From the NCBI RefSeq assembly GCF_029784155.1, contig NC_073693.1:111972683-112036682 (forward strand): a stretch of DNA of 64,000 nt, read 5' to 3'. The stretch is from Uranotaenia lowii. Its lineage: Eukaryota; Arthropoda; Insecta; Diptera; Culicidae. Shown piece by piece: positions 33,300-44,475 of the stretch. Both the position numbers and the translations under genes were made by a program. The notes under the pieces were generated by a model, which was given only the letters and a program-made list of their open reading frames with translations, was not told the DNA's origin and did not search any database. Numbering within the stretch: position 1 is the first letter of the stretch; every line of letters begins with the position of its first letter.

Positions 33300-36060
33300 C
33301 AACGGTAAATATGTGGGGGTCCTATAGACTTGGAAACTACAGAACCGATTTGCTTGAAATTTATCAGGTGAGTGCTTCTGAGGCTGGGGAAGGTTCCTAT
33401 TTCAGTTTGAGTCCCCTCTCTCTTACTGAAAGGTAAAGTAAAAAAGAAATGTTTGCATAACTTGAGAACCGTTCAAGCAAATGGTACCAAATTTGGTATG
33501 GAAGAGGGAACTGGGGGTATAAAGCCCGGTACGCCCCACTGCGATATCTAGCTAGATATACACTTATTTCTAGAATTCGGTACGCTATTCCCTTCTAATT
33601 AACAGTAGAAACCTTTTGTACAAAAAATTAGCATCAAATATGCGATAAATCCCTGCAAAATACTTTTCAAATCATATTCCTTGCAATTTGTGCCTTGACT
33701 TTCGTAAGGAATTACGGCATCTATCGCCAAAAAAAATTACCTGACATCTGTTACAATGATGAACATTGGTCTTGAAAATCATAACAAAATGAAAAATTTC
33801 CTTATTCATTTATTTTTTATGTTATTTTGAACGATTTTTAATAAACATGTCTAGGTGGGAAAAAACGCGCCATGTCCGTTTATCTTTAAGCATGTTTCAT
33901 ATTTTTTTAAATTTATATGCAGTTCTATCACAACAATTTTAAAGATATTATATTGGAAAATATACTTAAATATAAACGAATATATTTAAAATTCCTAAAT
34001 TTAATATACATTTAATTAACTATTCACAAGACGTTCAGTATATCTGGCAGCACTGCGCGTAGCAATACATTTTTCCATCTGTGAAGAAGAATAGAAGTGT
34101 TTTTACCTGGCAAACACTTTCGGCGGCACTTGGATCAATAAACACTTATTAAACGTTAAACGGCGCGATTGGGTACACACATATGCGCATTATGCCCCTA
34201 CTGAATTGACATTACAGGATGTTCTCCTACATAAAAATACTTGATTGCACTCAGCAAAATTAATGCAAATAAATAAATTATAGTGATTAATAAACTATAG
34301 GGCTCTGGACAGTTCATCATTGAACTGAACACCTAATTTAATGTAATAATGTAATATAAATGTAATGATGAATTGGTACAAATAAAGACATATTTAATAA
34401 AAATAATGCCCCTACTGAATCTGAAATCCAATTTTCTACCTACTCTTCAAACTTCATTAAATTTGTGGCCTTTTTTTGACCTTCCAGTTATTCTAACTAT
34501 CAGGATTAGACAAAAAATAAACCAAACTTCCAAACACAATCGAAAATTAAAGCTAATCTTTTCAAATGTATTCTAAAACAAGGCTTTCTTCTTAACGTGG
34601 GCATCATGCCCCCTCTTCCCCTATTTAGCTACGTATTTAGCTCTGTTGAATCTCAACTATATTGGTCACTCTAAGGACGAACGTCACACAACATTGTGTA
34701 CAACTATGTGAAGCATTTGCCATTTTGTATAGCTCAAGTGTTGCCAGTTATAAGATAAGTTTTAAGTTGTATTCAACATTCGAGCGGGAAAAATTGTAAT
34801 GTTTAATGAATGTTCAATAAACGACCTCTTTTGCTGTTAACAGTCCCTAAGTAAAGTTCTGGTTTCTGCACATCCGAAAACCAGTCCGACTCAAAACATG
34901 TTTATATGAATATTTGGTACCCTTCCTTTTTTCCAGTGGGAGATATTAAAGGAGAGGGGGGGGGGGGGCTCTTTAACATTTTTTTAACATAACTCAAGAA
35001 TTAGTCATGTAAATAAATCCAGATTTCTCATGCGGGGGTTTTGAATACCAGAAATGTTTCAAAGATTATTTGAGACCCCTCCCTTCTTTTGGTGCGGAGA
35101 AAAAGAAGGGGGAGCTTCCATACAGTTTTTATTGAATAAATTGATAACTATTTGAGCAAATGAGAACAAATCGGCAAGAGAATTTTTATGCATGGTAGAA
35201 AAGGCTCTATGAATGTTTGAGACTCCTCCCGACTTGCATTGGGAGCATAGACAAAGGGGAGGGGCCCATATATTTATTTTGTAATATTATATAACTGGAC
35301 TGATCAAGCAAGGGGAATGAAATTTGGGATGCGAGGGTATTTGAGTGAAAGAAATGTTCCCAAGATGGTTTGAAGCACATCCATAGGAGAAACAGACAAA
35401 GGAAGGGAACTCTCATACAAGTTTTTGCATAACAGGGGGGGGGGGGGATGTTATTTGGATACGGAAAAAGTATCTATGGTTTTCAAAACCCTCCTTATTC
35501 CCAGCTAAAAAATAAGAAGAAGGGAGGGACCACCACATTTTATAAAGATTTCAAGAATTAATCAGTCGAAAGGGAACGAATTCGGTATGGATTTGTATTT
35601 TGATACGAGCTATTTTTCTATAATTATTTGAGACCCTATCCTTCTTTCATTGGGTGAGATAGGAAGAGGAGACAAGAGTCTCATACATTTTTGTTGCATA
35701 TATTAGAATTAGTCATACGAAAGAAACCTACTTTGTGTGGAAGGGTAATTGGGATGGAGGAAGGATTTATCTAATGGTTACTCGGAAACCTCCAAGTGGG
35801 GGGAGGAATAATTCGGTTAAATATTATGAAAATGGAGCTAAATTTGTCTTACGAAAGAATATGGAAATAAGAATAATAGACTCCTCCTTTCTTTTCAGCG
35901 AGGAGCTACAAAAGGGAAAGGGTTCACCCATACTTTATTTTAATAACTCGAGAAATGATTGAGAAAATTTTGCATAGAAGGGAATAATGTACGAGAAATG
36001 TTTTCTCGATTATTAAACAGGGGGACTCTCATAATTTTTGTTAAATGACACCAGATTTCG
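33300..36060. repeat. Helitron-like tandem-repeat region, interrupted
   Basis: A unit of about 140-160 bp recurs, with a G- or C-rich phrase (of the type GACCCCTCCC...GGAG), then 'catacaatttttgcataactcgagaattagtc', then 'ttgaaagaaatgttt'. Recognisable starts lie near 33410, 34920, 35078, 35221, 35490, 35632, 35790 and 35880. The opening 'acagaaccgatttgcttgaaatttatcagg' resembles the start of the Helitron at 59566. Related single units occur at 45320-45560 and 59640-59760. It is interrupted at 33499-34621 by another element. Poly-G runs lie at 34958-34968 and 35435-35447. Confidence 0.55.
33499..34621. mobile_element. Possible TA-flanked MITE with G-rich ends (degraded)
   Basis: The left end (TGGAAGAGGGAACTGGGGGT, then ATAAAGCCC) and the right end on the reverse strand (GGGGAAGAGGGGGCATGATG, then CCCAC) are similar but diverged, each next to TA. 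Internal copies of ATGCCCCTACTGAAT at about 34193 and 34407 repeat the end motif. It interrupts the tandem-repeat region. Boundaries are tentative. Confidence 0.4.
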
Positions 36061-36801
36061 ATGTTTTACGCATTTTGAAGTCATTTAGCATCGAAATTAT
36101 CATTTTTATTTTTACGCTTTTTGGCACCCCGAAAACATGTTAGATTGAGCTGAATTTTTGCACAGATCAGTTTTTTGTGCTTATCTTGAAAATGTATATG
36201 GTCGTTTTTCAAAATTTGACCTAAACCATTTCGCTTCCCCAAAATACCCAAATATACCTATTTGTAAAGATTATTTAATTTTCTATCCAATGCATCTCTT
36301 TTTGACATTTTATAGCAAACGGTTCGAATTGTGGAAAACAGTTGTTAAAAATATATTCAACAACATGCAAAAAATATTGCTCCTACAGAGAAAAGATGGA
36401 TTTTTGCAACTCTTCCAAAAGAAGAAGAAAAACTACCGCAAGACGTCAAAGCTGTTGCACTGAAACAAACAATTAAGATTATATTTATGAGTTTTAGCGG
36501 GCAAAAAATAACATTGTTTAAAAGTCAATTATGAATGATGCAGTGTCATTTCAATCCGTTTTCAATGCATTTTACCAATTCTTAAATGATTTATCACATT
36601 TATTTAGAAAAGAAATGTATCGAATCATAGATTTGAAAAAACACGGAAGCCAATCTATTTCTTTATTTATAAAAATCTAAATTATTTAATGATTTATTTT
36701 CTAACTTTAAGGCTGATGGTATAATAAGAGCAACGCGTCAGGAAACGCGACGGAACAAGCATCACGTTTTTCAGCATTATTTATAGTCCATGTCATAATT
36801 A
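36061..36801. other. AT-rich intron DNA, nothing recognised
   Basis: The frame at 36158-36463 has AT-driven composition and no domain. No RNA or repeat is supported. Confidence 0.35.
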
Positions 36802-38291
36802 CAGTGTTCGGCATCGCTAACTGAAAAATTAGCTCCGCTAATTAGATCGCTAACTCATTCAAAGTTAGCGATCGCTAATTAAATACGCTAAATGTGCCGA
36901 AAAAGTTATCGCTTTAAGCTTAAAGTGCTAATCGCTAATCGCTAACTGTTGCCCAACATAAATGCAGGAACAAATATAAAATTCTTCTTTTGTCACGCCT
37001 TTCCCCCCTTCGAGTTTTTCAACTCCCCAAGGGGGAATAAATAAAGTTTCAAGTATTTAATTAAAAATTAAATTGATCGAATTTTCATACAATTATATGA
37101 GAAGAACAAAAACTGCCAAAGATGGGAATTTTCATAGCTCTCGGTGTTCTTCTATTTAAAAAAAAACGAATTTTCGAACGATTACTAGAGCAAAAGAACA
37201 GGATGTGGAAGATGGGAGCTATATATTTATTTTAATTCAAATTTTGGTTAAACATTTACTCGATTTTTCGATTTTGTACAAAGTATATGGTAAGCAATAT
37301 CGTTGCAAACAATCAATCTTTAATCTGTTCTCCCCTTTTTAAAACTTGCAGCATTCTCAAACGTAGACATTGATACAATTTTTAATTGAACTTAAAACGG
37401 AGGCTACAATGGTGATTTATCTTATTTTTATATGATCTGATCTGGGAAATCTCTAAAAAATGTATGGTAAAAGTAAATATCTCAACCATTTGAAAACACA
37501 TGCTGATGAAGGGATGTTAAAAATAGTTTGATATTGTTTAACACCTTTTATTGTTATTTTCTTCTGTAAATGTTGCGAAAATGTGCTTAAAGAGAGAAAA
37601 ACGAAACCAAACACATCTTTTCTCTAACTCGAGTACGCATTCCTCCAACTAATCCAATTAAGCAAACAGAATGATGCGCAATGCCACTTTAACTTGATTA
37701 ATGACGAAAAGTTCATTCTGTCACTATATTTAATTCGGCAATAAGGCTGGAACAAATAACTATTTGTTCTTCTATCACCTCCCCCCCCTCTAAATTTCCA
37801 AAAGGGGGGAGTAAGGGGAGAGTAAATAAAATTTGAAGTATTTTAAGTAAATTTCAAATAGAAATTCAAATGTTCGAAAGATTACAAGACCAAAAACCAA
37901 ATTTTGGAAGATGGACATGCACATTTTGAGTTCGTGATTTTATTGAATTTTTCGATAAAAAAAAACTTTATTTATAGGTTGTATGTAATTTGGTTGGATA
38001 CAAGCTTTCTTGCAATTTATTCCAATTTATTTGTTTTCCGCATTATTTTTTATTGTACCCCTTCTCGCGATCTTCTAACTCCGAGTGACAAAAGAAGAAT
38101 TTGAGATTTGTTCCTGCCTAATTTGATGCAAATATATGGGAGTTAGCGGTCTTCGATTAGCGGAACCAAGAAATAGCGGAACTTTTTAATTCGCTAGATC
38201 AATTAAAACTTAGCGGCAAAATTAAACCGCTAACGGAAAGTTAGCGGACTAACTAGCGAATAGCGGAGTAGCGCTTTTGTGCCGAACACTG
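36802..38291. mobile_element. Non-autonomous hAT element (1.49 kb)
   Basis: Inverted ends CAGTGTTCGGCA are bordered by an exact 8-bp duplication, CATAATTA, at 36794-36801 and 38292-38299. Subterminal DNA on both sides contains many copies of 'cgctaat' and 'agttagcg' words (36815-36950; 38140-38275), as expected for hAT transposase binding. The interior carries a partly duplicated segment (36962-37210 against 37747-37920, beginning GGAACAAAT), with a reversed fragment near 38085. There is no transposase frame. Confidence 0.9.
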
Positions 38292-38299
38292 CATAATTA

Positions 38300-38660
38300 T
38301 AAAAAAAAAGCGAAGGGATTGTTATCGACGGGGAAGGGATTGACTCCAGCCTTAGATACCATTCCGTAACAAATTGAGTTATAAAAATATCAACTCTTAT
38401 AGTTGTAGAACAAAATATATTTAAAAAACTACTCTTTAACTATTAACATGAAATGATTTTTTTATTACCTATCTTCGCGATAAAACAACTGAAACAACCA
38501 CTGATTAAAAAAAAATCAATATCTTTTATTTAAAGAAAACCATTGATATTTTAGCAACATTTAATTTAATTAAACAAATAATTTAAAAAACATTTGGCTA
38601 CTTAGTTTATACCGAACAATAAACAACGAAAGTAAAAAATATTAAAATTTTAAATTGGAA
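38300..38660. other. AT-rich spacer, nothing recognised
   Basis: No supported feature is seen between the hAT element and the transposase relic. Confidence 0.4.
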
Positions 38661-40139
38661 TCAAATGTGATCGACATCTGTGCAATTCGGAATTTTATTG
38701 ACTTCTTCTAAAGAAAATGAACTTTCCGATGGAGCAATCGTTTCCCCCATGGACGATATCATCGATTTAAAGCCTTCAATTTTCCTTCCATGGCCGTGAT
38801 TCTGCTGAGGAAAAGTTTCCGATTGAAGGTTTCTTCAGTTATAAACGTTTCCAGGACACCTTCCTGTCCCAAGGAGCATAGCAGAGATGTTCTACTTAGG
38901 GGCTGTCCATTAATGATGTCACGCAAAATTTGGAAAAAATTTACCCCCCTCCCCCCTCCGTCACATATTGTCACAAATTCCGTAACCCCCCTTTTGTATT
39001 ACGTCACGTTTTCCTAACCCCCCCCCCCCTGGAGTAAAATTTTCAACTCAGAAATTTGAAAAATGTTGCAGTTGTATTAAAAGAATTGAAAAAAAGGTAA
39101 ACAACTTTTAACAAGCCTTCAATCATTGCTTAAACACATTTCGATCATGAATCAAAGGATTATGTTGATGACTTTCCATATCAATGAGCAAATCTCTATC
39201 CAACCATCCAAATCTAGTTCCTCTTCTTCAATCCATTCGCAATCCAAATCTTCTCCACAGGTTAGAATAGCCAAGCAATCCTGTTCCCGTTTTGCCACAA
39301 TTTAAGTGGAAAGGACTTTTCTGAGTGTTGCAGTGAAAGTGTTCTTGTGAACTTTCTTATGCTAATAAAATTTATCAAAAGTGGTGACGTGAGTATTAAT
39401 ATTCATTAAATGAATGGTGCAAGTATAGTTTTATTGAATTTAGGATAAAATTATTTGTTATTGTTTTGCTGCGTTTTTTTTTGTAATGATAAGTGATGTC
39501 ACGCTCAAGCTGACCCCCCCTCCCCCCCATGTCACAAATTGTCACAAAAATCAAAACCCCCCCTCCCCCCTAACGCGTGACATCATTTATGGACAGCCCC
39601 TTAGGTTGACGTCGAAATTCCCCCCGGTAAAGGACACGCTGACCGACAGGAGCGTAACCTTTATTTCTCAACATTGTTCTTGAATTGAAGGACACTTTGT
39701 CAAGGGACACCAAGTGACCTAAGTCCCACGAGATCGCCGAAAGTTCAAAAAAAAATTAACTATGGCTGACTCCCTTATTTGAATTGCTCTGCGTTCCAAA
39801 GATTTCCTAGTCATTCCGAACTCTTGAAGTATTGTACAAACTGACGAGATACTGATAGTTTTCTGGAACAATAATTCAAATTTTCTTTTGTCTTCGTACA
39901 AAAACATTTCTGGTGATTTTGGAATTGTTGAACGATCCACTTGCACTCTGTTTCGGAAAATTTCAAAAAGTTTTTTTTTCCTGTTGCATCTGTTAACCGT
40001 TCCGTTGAGTTCAACTTGCTAACCCAATTTCCAATTGTTGGTGGGCTTTTGTTGTAAATTTTGGCAAGCTCTACTTTTGCCAGTCCCAAAAAATAGTACC
40101 CAAACAAACAATTGTATTAGGAGACGCATGCTTCTCCAT
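38661..40139 (-). pseudogene. Broken DDE transposase (IS630/Tc1-related), interrupted by a MITE
   Basis: On the minus strand a start MEKHASPNTIV (ATG at 40137-40139) leads, after a frameshift, to a helix-turn-helix region with GLAKVELAKIYNKSPPTIGN (about 40090-40030). After a second frameshift near 39920 it reads LFQKTISISSVCTILQEFGM and TRKSLERRAIQIRESAIVNF, a block found in insect DDE-superfamily transposases. Past an in-frame stop, MLRNKGYAPVGQRVLYRGEF is followed by the MITE insertion (38899-39600). The far side resumes, again shifted, with SLLCSLGQEGVLETFITEET and FNRKLFLS. It then jumps to a tail (SMISSMGETIAPSESS) ending at a stop at 38661, so most of the catalytic core is deleted. The family assignment is from remembered motif resemblance and is moderate. 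Confidence 0.65.
38899..39600. mobile_element. PIF/Harbinger-type MITE (702 bp)
   Basis: Inverted ends read GGGGCTGTCCATTAATGATG (left) and GGGGCTGTCCATAAATGATG (right, reverse strand), followed on both sides by TCACG. The flanking duplication is TTA (38896-38898; 39601-39603), typical of PIF/Harbinger. C-rich tracts lie inside both ends. It is inserted in the transposase relic and is therefore younger. Confidence 0.85.
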
Positions 40140-40292
40140 TTCTGCTCTCAATAGCGCCATACCTGAAAGCGATTTTGTTTTTGAATTTTCAAAAACGTAT
40201 TTCACTTCTTCTTATCAGAGGACAAAAAAAAACACCACCAGAAAATAAGCCTCAGGTATAACTCAGATATATTTTAAGATGATTATTCCCTT

Positions 40293-40313
40293 CAGTGTAA
40301 CTCGGTTACACTG
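40293..40313. other. Short perfect inverted repeat
   Basis: CAGTGTAAC and GTTACACTG flank a 3-nt spacer. It may be the remnant of a transposon end or a chance palindrome; nothing nearby decides. Confidence 0.35.
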
Positions 40314-40539
40314 ACGAAACGCAAACCCATCAATCGAGCTGTCAAATTACGGTTGTCAAATTTCGGGTTTAACTACCGTTGCGTGAATCCATTTTTTCTC
40401 TGAATATGCAATAAAATAATGAAAATAATCGTAGCGGTAGTAGCAGAAAAACACAGGTAACAGTGCAGCCAGGATTGGAAGGATAGATAACGCATTGCTT
40501 TTTACCGATAAGGATAGATAAACCATTGCTTTATACCTA

Positions 40540-40985
40540 TTTTTTCGGTAAAAATAGGACTTCGTCTCATCAATTCTTTGGAATTACCAAACAGTGCAAT
40601 ACTGGTCACCCGGAAGCGTTTTGTGATCAAACTTGCAATGAATTTCGAAGTCGAAGATAACACACACGGATTTTCCACACAACAGTTTATCATATAATTT
40701 ACAAGCTCTTGGTTTGACGGATGCAGCTTGATTTTGACTCCGCTATGGCTTCTTCTACTTTTTATGTGTCTTTAGACACAACCTCGTAACGACGGACAGT
40801 GCTACGAATGAATCCAAGTTTAAGACCACATCTCGAACTGAGGCATTTTTTTTACTGGCTCTAGCATGACTTTCCGGTCCAAAGTTTTGTCCACCGGACC
40901 AGGTTTCCACCCAGATTTTTTTCCACAATGTTTCTTTTCTATCCTTTCCGACGTTCTGCGAACGAATGGAACAATATAAAAGTAT
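40540..40985 (-). pseudogene. Decayed mariner-type transposase, copy B
   Basis: On the minus strand this is homologous base by base to copy A at 13840-14280. It has the shared phrase GGTCCGGTGGACAAAACTTT, the peptide VDKTLDRKVM, and later 'aaacgcttccgggtgaccagtatt', matching the LPGDQY block. Stops and frameshifts are dense. The two copies belong to one old mariner family and are independently decayed. Confidence 0.7.
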
Positions 40986-41051
40986 GAGGTACTTACTAAT
41001 ACGTTTTTTTTAAAATAGATTTAACTTTTTTTTAAATTTTTTACTCGTGTA

Positions 41052-42301
41052 AAGGGTGATACGGTCAAAATTTGGTCAATATCAACTTGACTTATTTCTT
41101 TCAATTTTGCATTCAAAAAACCTGAACACCCCTCACTTTGAAGGTGTGTGTTGAATGTTGCTCCTATTTTGATTTGGAATTCACTCTTCAGTTGTCAAAA
41201 TGCCGTCCAAGGAAGAAGAGCAGCGTATCAAAATTTTGCTCGCGCATCGCGAAAACCCGAGCTACTCGCACGCAAAGCTGGCAAAATCGCTAAAAGTTGC
41301 CAAATCAACCGTTACAAATGTAATTAAAGTGTTTGGGGAACGTTTGTCAACAGCCAGGAAGTCTGGATCGGGGGCAAATCGAAAACCGGAAGCCGCTGAG
41401 ACGACAAAGAGAGTTGCCGGTAGTTTCAATCAAAACCCTGACCTCTGCATCGAGCCAAAAAACGAGCCGGACTATCGACTTACAAGAAGGTAGTGACTCC
41501 AAATCGTGATGATAAACAAAATACGACGGCCAAAGCGCGATCCCGGAGGCTGTACACGACGATGCTGACGAAGTTTAACTGCGTGGTTATGGACGACGAA
41601 ACCTACGTCAAAGCCGACTACAAGCAGCTTCCGGGACAGGAGTTTTATACGGCAAAAGAATGGGGAAAGGTAGCAGATATTTCCAAGCACATGAAACTGT
41701 CAAAGTTCGCGAAGAAATATCTGGTTTGGCAAGCCATCTGTACCTGTGGCTTGAAAAGCAGCATTTTCATAGCTTCCGGGACTATCAACCAAGAAATTTA
41801 CGTGAAAGAGTGTTTGAACAAACGTCTGCTGCCTTTCCTGAAGAAACATGGTTGTTCCGTACTGTTTTGGCCGGATTTGGCATCTTGCCATTACGGTAAA
41901 AAGGCCGTGGAGTGGTACGCCGCCAACAACGTGCAGGTTGTTCCCAAGGATAAGAACCCTCCCAACACGTCCGAGCTCCGCCCAATTGAGAAATACTGGT
42001 CTATTGTCAAGCGAAACCTAAAGAAGACCAAAAAAACTGATAAGTACGAGCAGCAGTTCAAGGCAAACTGGCTTTCTGCGGCGAAGAAGGTGGACAAGGT
42101 GGCTGTACAAAATCTGATGGCAGGGGTTAAGCGTAAAATCCAGCAATTCGGATTTGGAAAAGCGGAAGCCTAACTGAACATTTTCCCTGAATTTTATACT
42201 AATTAAACTTGAAAAAGAAATTTAATTTGATTTTTTAAATAAACGATTTCACCGATTTACACGAGTTTTTCACTTGACCAAGTTTGGACCGTATCATCCT
42301 T
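41052..42301 (+). mobile_element. DD37E Tc1/mariner element (ITmD37E type, 1250 bp)
   Basis: Inverted ends read AAGGGTGATACGGTCAAAAT (left) and AAGGATGATACGGTCCAAAC (right, reverse strand), both followed by TTGGTCAA. TA dinucleotides border both ends (41050-41051; 42302-42303). The element holds one near-complete transposase gene on the + strand. ITmD37E elements were first described in mosquitoes. Confidence 0.92.
41200..42173 (+). pseudogene. DD37E transposase with one frame break
   Basis: The N-terminal frame starts at ATG 41200 (MPSKEEEQ) and encodes a helix-turn-helix DNA-binding region (about residues 18-45, SYSHAKLAKSLKVAKSTVTN). It runs to a stop at 41493 after a frame break near 41445. 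The second frame picks up upstream of the break point as LHRAKKRAGLSTYKK and carries the catalytic core: VVMDDETY (first Asp), FWPDLASCHYG (second Asp) and LRPIEKYW (Glu), with 37 residues between the second Asp and the Glu. It ends with a basic tail and stop at 42171-42173. A short piece of the linker between DNA-binding and catalytic domains appears deleted. All three catalytic residues remain, so a single lesion disables the gene. Confidence 0.88.
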
Positions 42302-42303
42302 TA

Positions 42304-44416
42304 TGAGGAAAACTTTTTTTTTACTGTTTCATAATCAGCAGTGAGCTTTAAGCTGAAAATAATAACAACTTACGAAAGTGCCTGAACCATAAAGTCCGAA
42401 ACCAACGACCTACTGACATCGGCAGCCCAATTCAAAAGTTTCATGTTTTTCACATTTTTGAGAGTCACCTATCGTATGAGCTCGATTTTTTTTCTTGCTT
42501 GCTGAACTTTTGCATGGTCCACCGAAAGCAGAAACTATATGTTCCTCTACCTTCTCTATGCATATACTAAAGTCTGCCAGGCCAGTAATTTATGTCTTCC
42601 TATCCGATCCGACTCGATTCGGGGTAGGAAATATTTTCGCCCACTCGGGTCATTCGGTAGTTGATTTGCTTGCCCCCGATTTGCCGGCACGCAAACATTC
42701 GGAGCAAAACATTTCCATCGAGAGAGGCCCTCAGGGAAGCGCCAAAGCAGCAAAATATGTAGGAATGGAAATATTGATAAAAAAGTGTTTCGAAATTTTC
42801 TTGTAGCTTTAGTGAAATATTTAACACTTGGGAATGCCTTGAACATCACTAAATTAAATTAACATGAAGAAACAAAAGAGGCTATACATTATTCAGTTAT
42901 TCCAGTGTACTATTTTACAAACGTCATTCGGCTTATTTTAATAAAATTTCTACCATACAAAAAAAAATCCTTACCCAAATTGTTTGTCATCGTCACGATA
43001 TCGACAGCAGCAACGGTTTAATTTTGATCAGAAAAAGGATATTTTTCTCTCTCTTTGCTTCACGGAAATTTAGGGCCCAAAATCAATGAAACCACAAGCT
43101 TCGCATTGCCAAAGCCTTATGGCCGCAGAGAAGGGTGCTCTATTATTGATGAATCAGCGTTCTTGGGAAATAATCTGCTGACTTAAATTATTTAAAGTTT
43201 TTGGGTTTCCGTCATTCTTTCTATTTAACCAACCATGTGTTTGATTTTGGATTATTTACATTTGAGTTTCTCAGAAACGAAAATTGAAAGAATGCAGCAT
43301 TCTGAGATTTTTTTAAGGATAAAATCATGGTTATGAAATTGGCTTTGACTTTATGCCCTTCGGCTCATTGCAGCAAATGAGCGTAACAATCAAATTAGAA
43401 AGTTCCTTGCACGAATGCCGGTTATTATTATATGGAATAAAGATTTCTTTTTTCTGTGCTTCTCTCAATGATGAACATAAAAAAAGCGTTCTACAAACAG
43501 CAGCATGTTGCGCCAGGATGCGAAATCCTTGTTACCACCATTCAATCTCTGCAAAAAACAATAACTCGTGCAAAGAAAATGACTGGCATAAGCTGGAAGT
43601 TTTCTTGTTATTTTTTTTTTTTTGTTGCTCAAGGGTAAAGCAACAATGTTGCACTTCAAGCAAGGTTCATACAGTTATCTAACCTGAAAAAAAAATTATT
43701 TAAAAAAAATTTCAAAATTTCATACATAATATGACACTATGAACCTAAAAATATCTTAGAACTGACAAGTTTACCAAAAAATATTAAAATCATAAATTTA
43801 AGCGGTTTTTATGAAACTTTATATCTAGGTTTTTTTAAGTAACTGTGAAGTAGATGCCGCTGTCAACTACCCTTGTAAAGCGAACACAAACCAAAGTACA
43901 TACGAAACCCGCACCGAAAGAGAGAAATTTTGCACGCTTCCTAGAGTATGGAACCGCACTATTATGGCGGAAATTTGAGGTGGTATTTTTAGTTTTTTTT
44001 TCTATTTCTCCTTTAACTTTCTTCCCGGTCCTGGAGAAGTCCCGGAAAACCACCGAGACTGGATGATGACCTAGAAAATGTGCGGCGTCAGAACGCTGAT
44101 TCGCGTTTTGTTTTTATTATTTTTTTTCTACTCCTTTAACCACCACCACCGGTTGCACTAATTTTCTGGTGAAGGGTACAATTATGAGCTGCTTTAATGG
44201 ACGGTGCTCTACGAGGAAATTCACTATTGTTCATGTGCAAAATGCAAATTCTGCTTGTTTGGGTTGGCAGCAAACTTTAATCTAGCCTAATGGGTGGTTG
44301 GTTTTTATGCATACATATTTTCATGTCAGATTCAAACTGCGGTTTGAATTCTTTTCAAGCTGATTTTTTTAATGAATTTCATAGTTCCAGGGAATTTTAT
44401 ACAGAGAAATAAATAT
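42304..44416. other. Intron DNA with two complex blocks, no supported gene
   Basis: Blocks at 42490-42830 and 43845-44170 are more complex and GC-richer than their surroundings and have no match elsewhere in the window. Opposed frames there (42495-42806, 42556-42849, 43835-44053) have no domains. They are candidates for unique or regulatory DNA. The rest is AT-rich. Confidence 0.3.
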
Positions 44417-44475
44417 ACAGTAGAACCCCGCTTAGCTGAAATAGTCGGGGGAAGGACCGTCTCGGATAAGTGAAA
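44417..44475. repeat. Possible pogo-type transposon end
   Basis: TA followed by CAGTAGAACCCCGCTTAGCT and 'ggaccgtctcggataagtgaa' resembles the ends of pogo/Tigger relatives. I find no matching inverted end downstream, so this is a single relic. Confidence 0.4.

Noticed and set aside
44417..44475. Complete pogo-type element
   Set aside because: Only one end is visible and no reverse-complement partner was found downstream. Recorded as a relic only.
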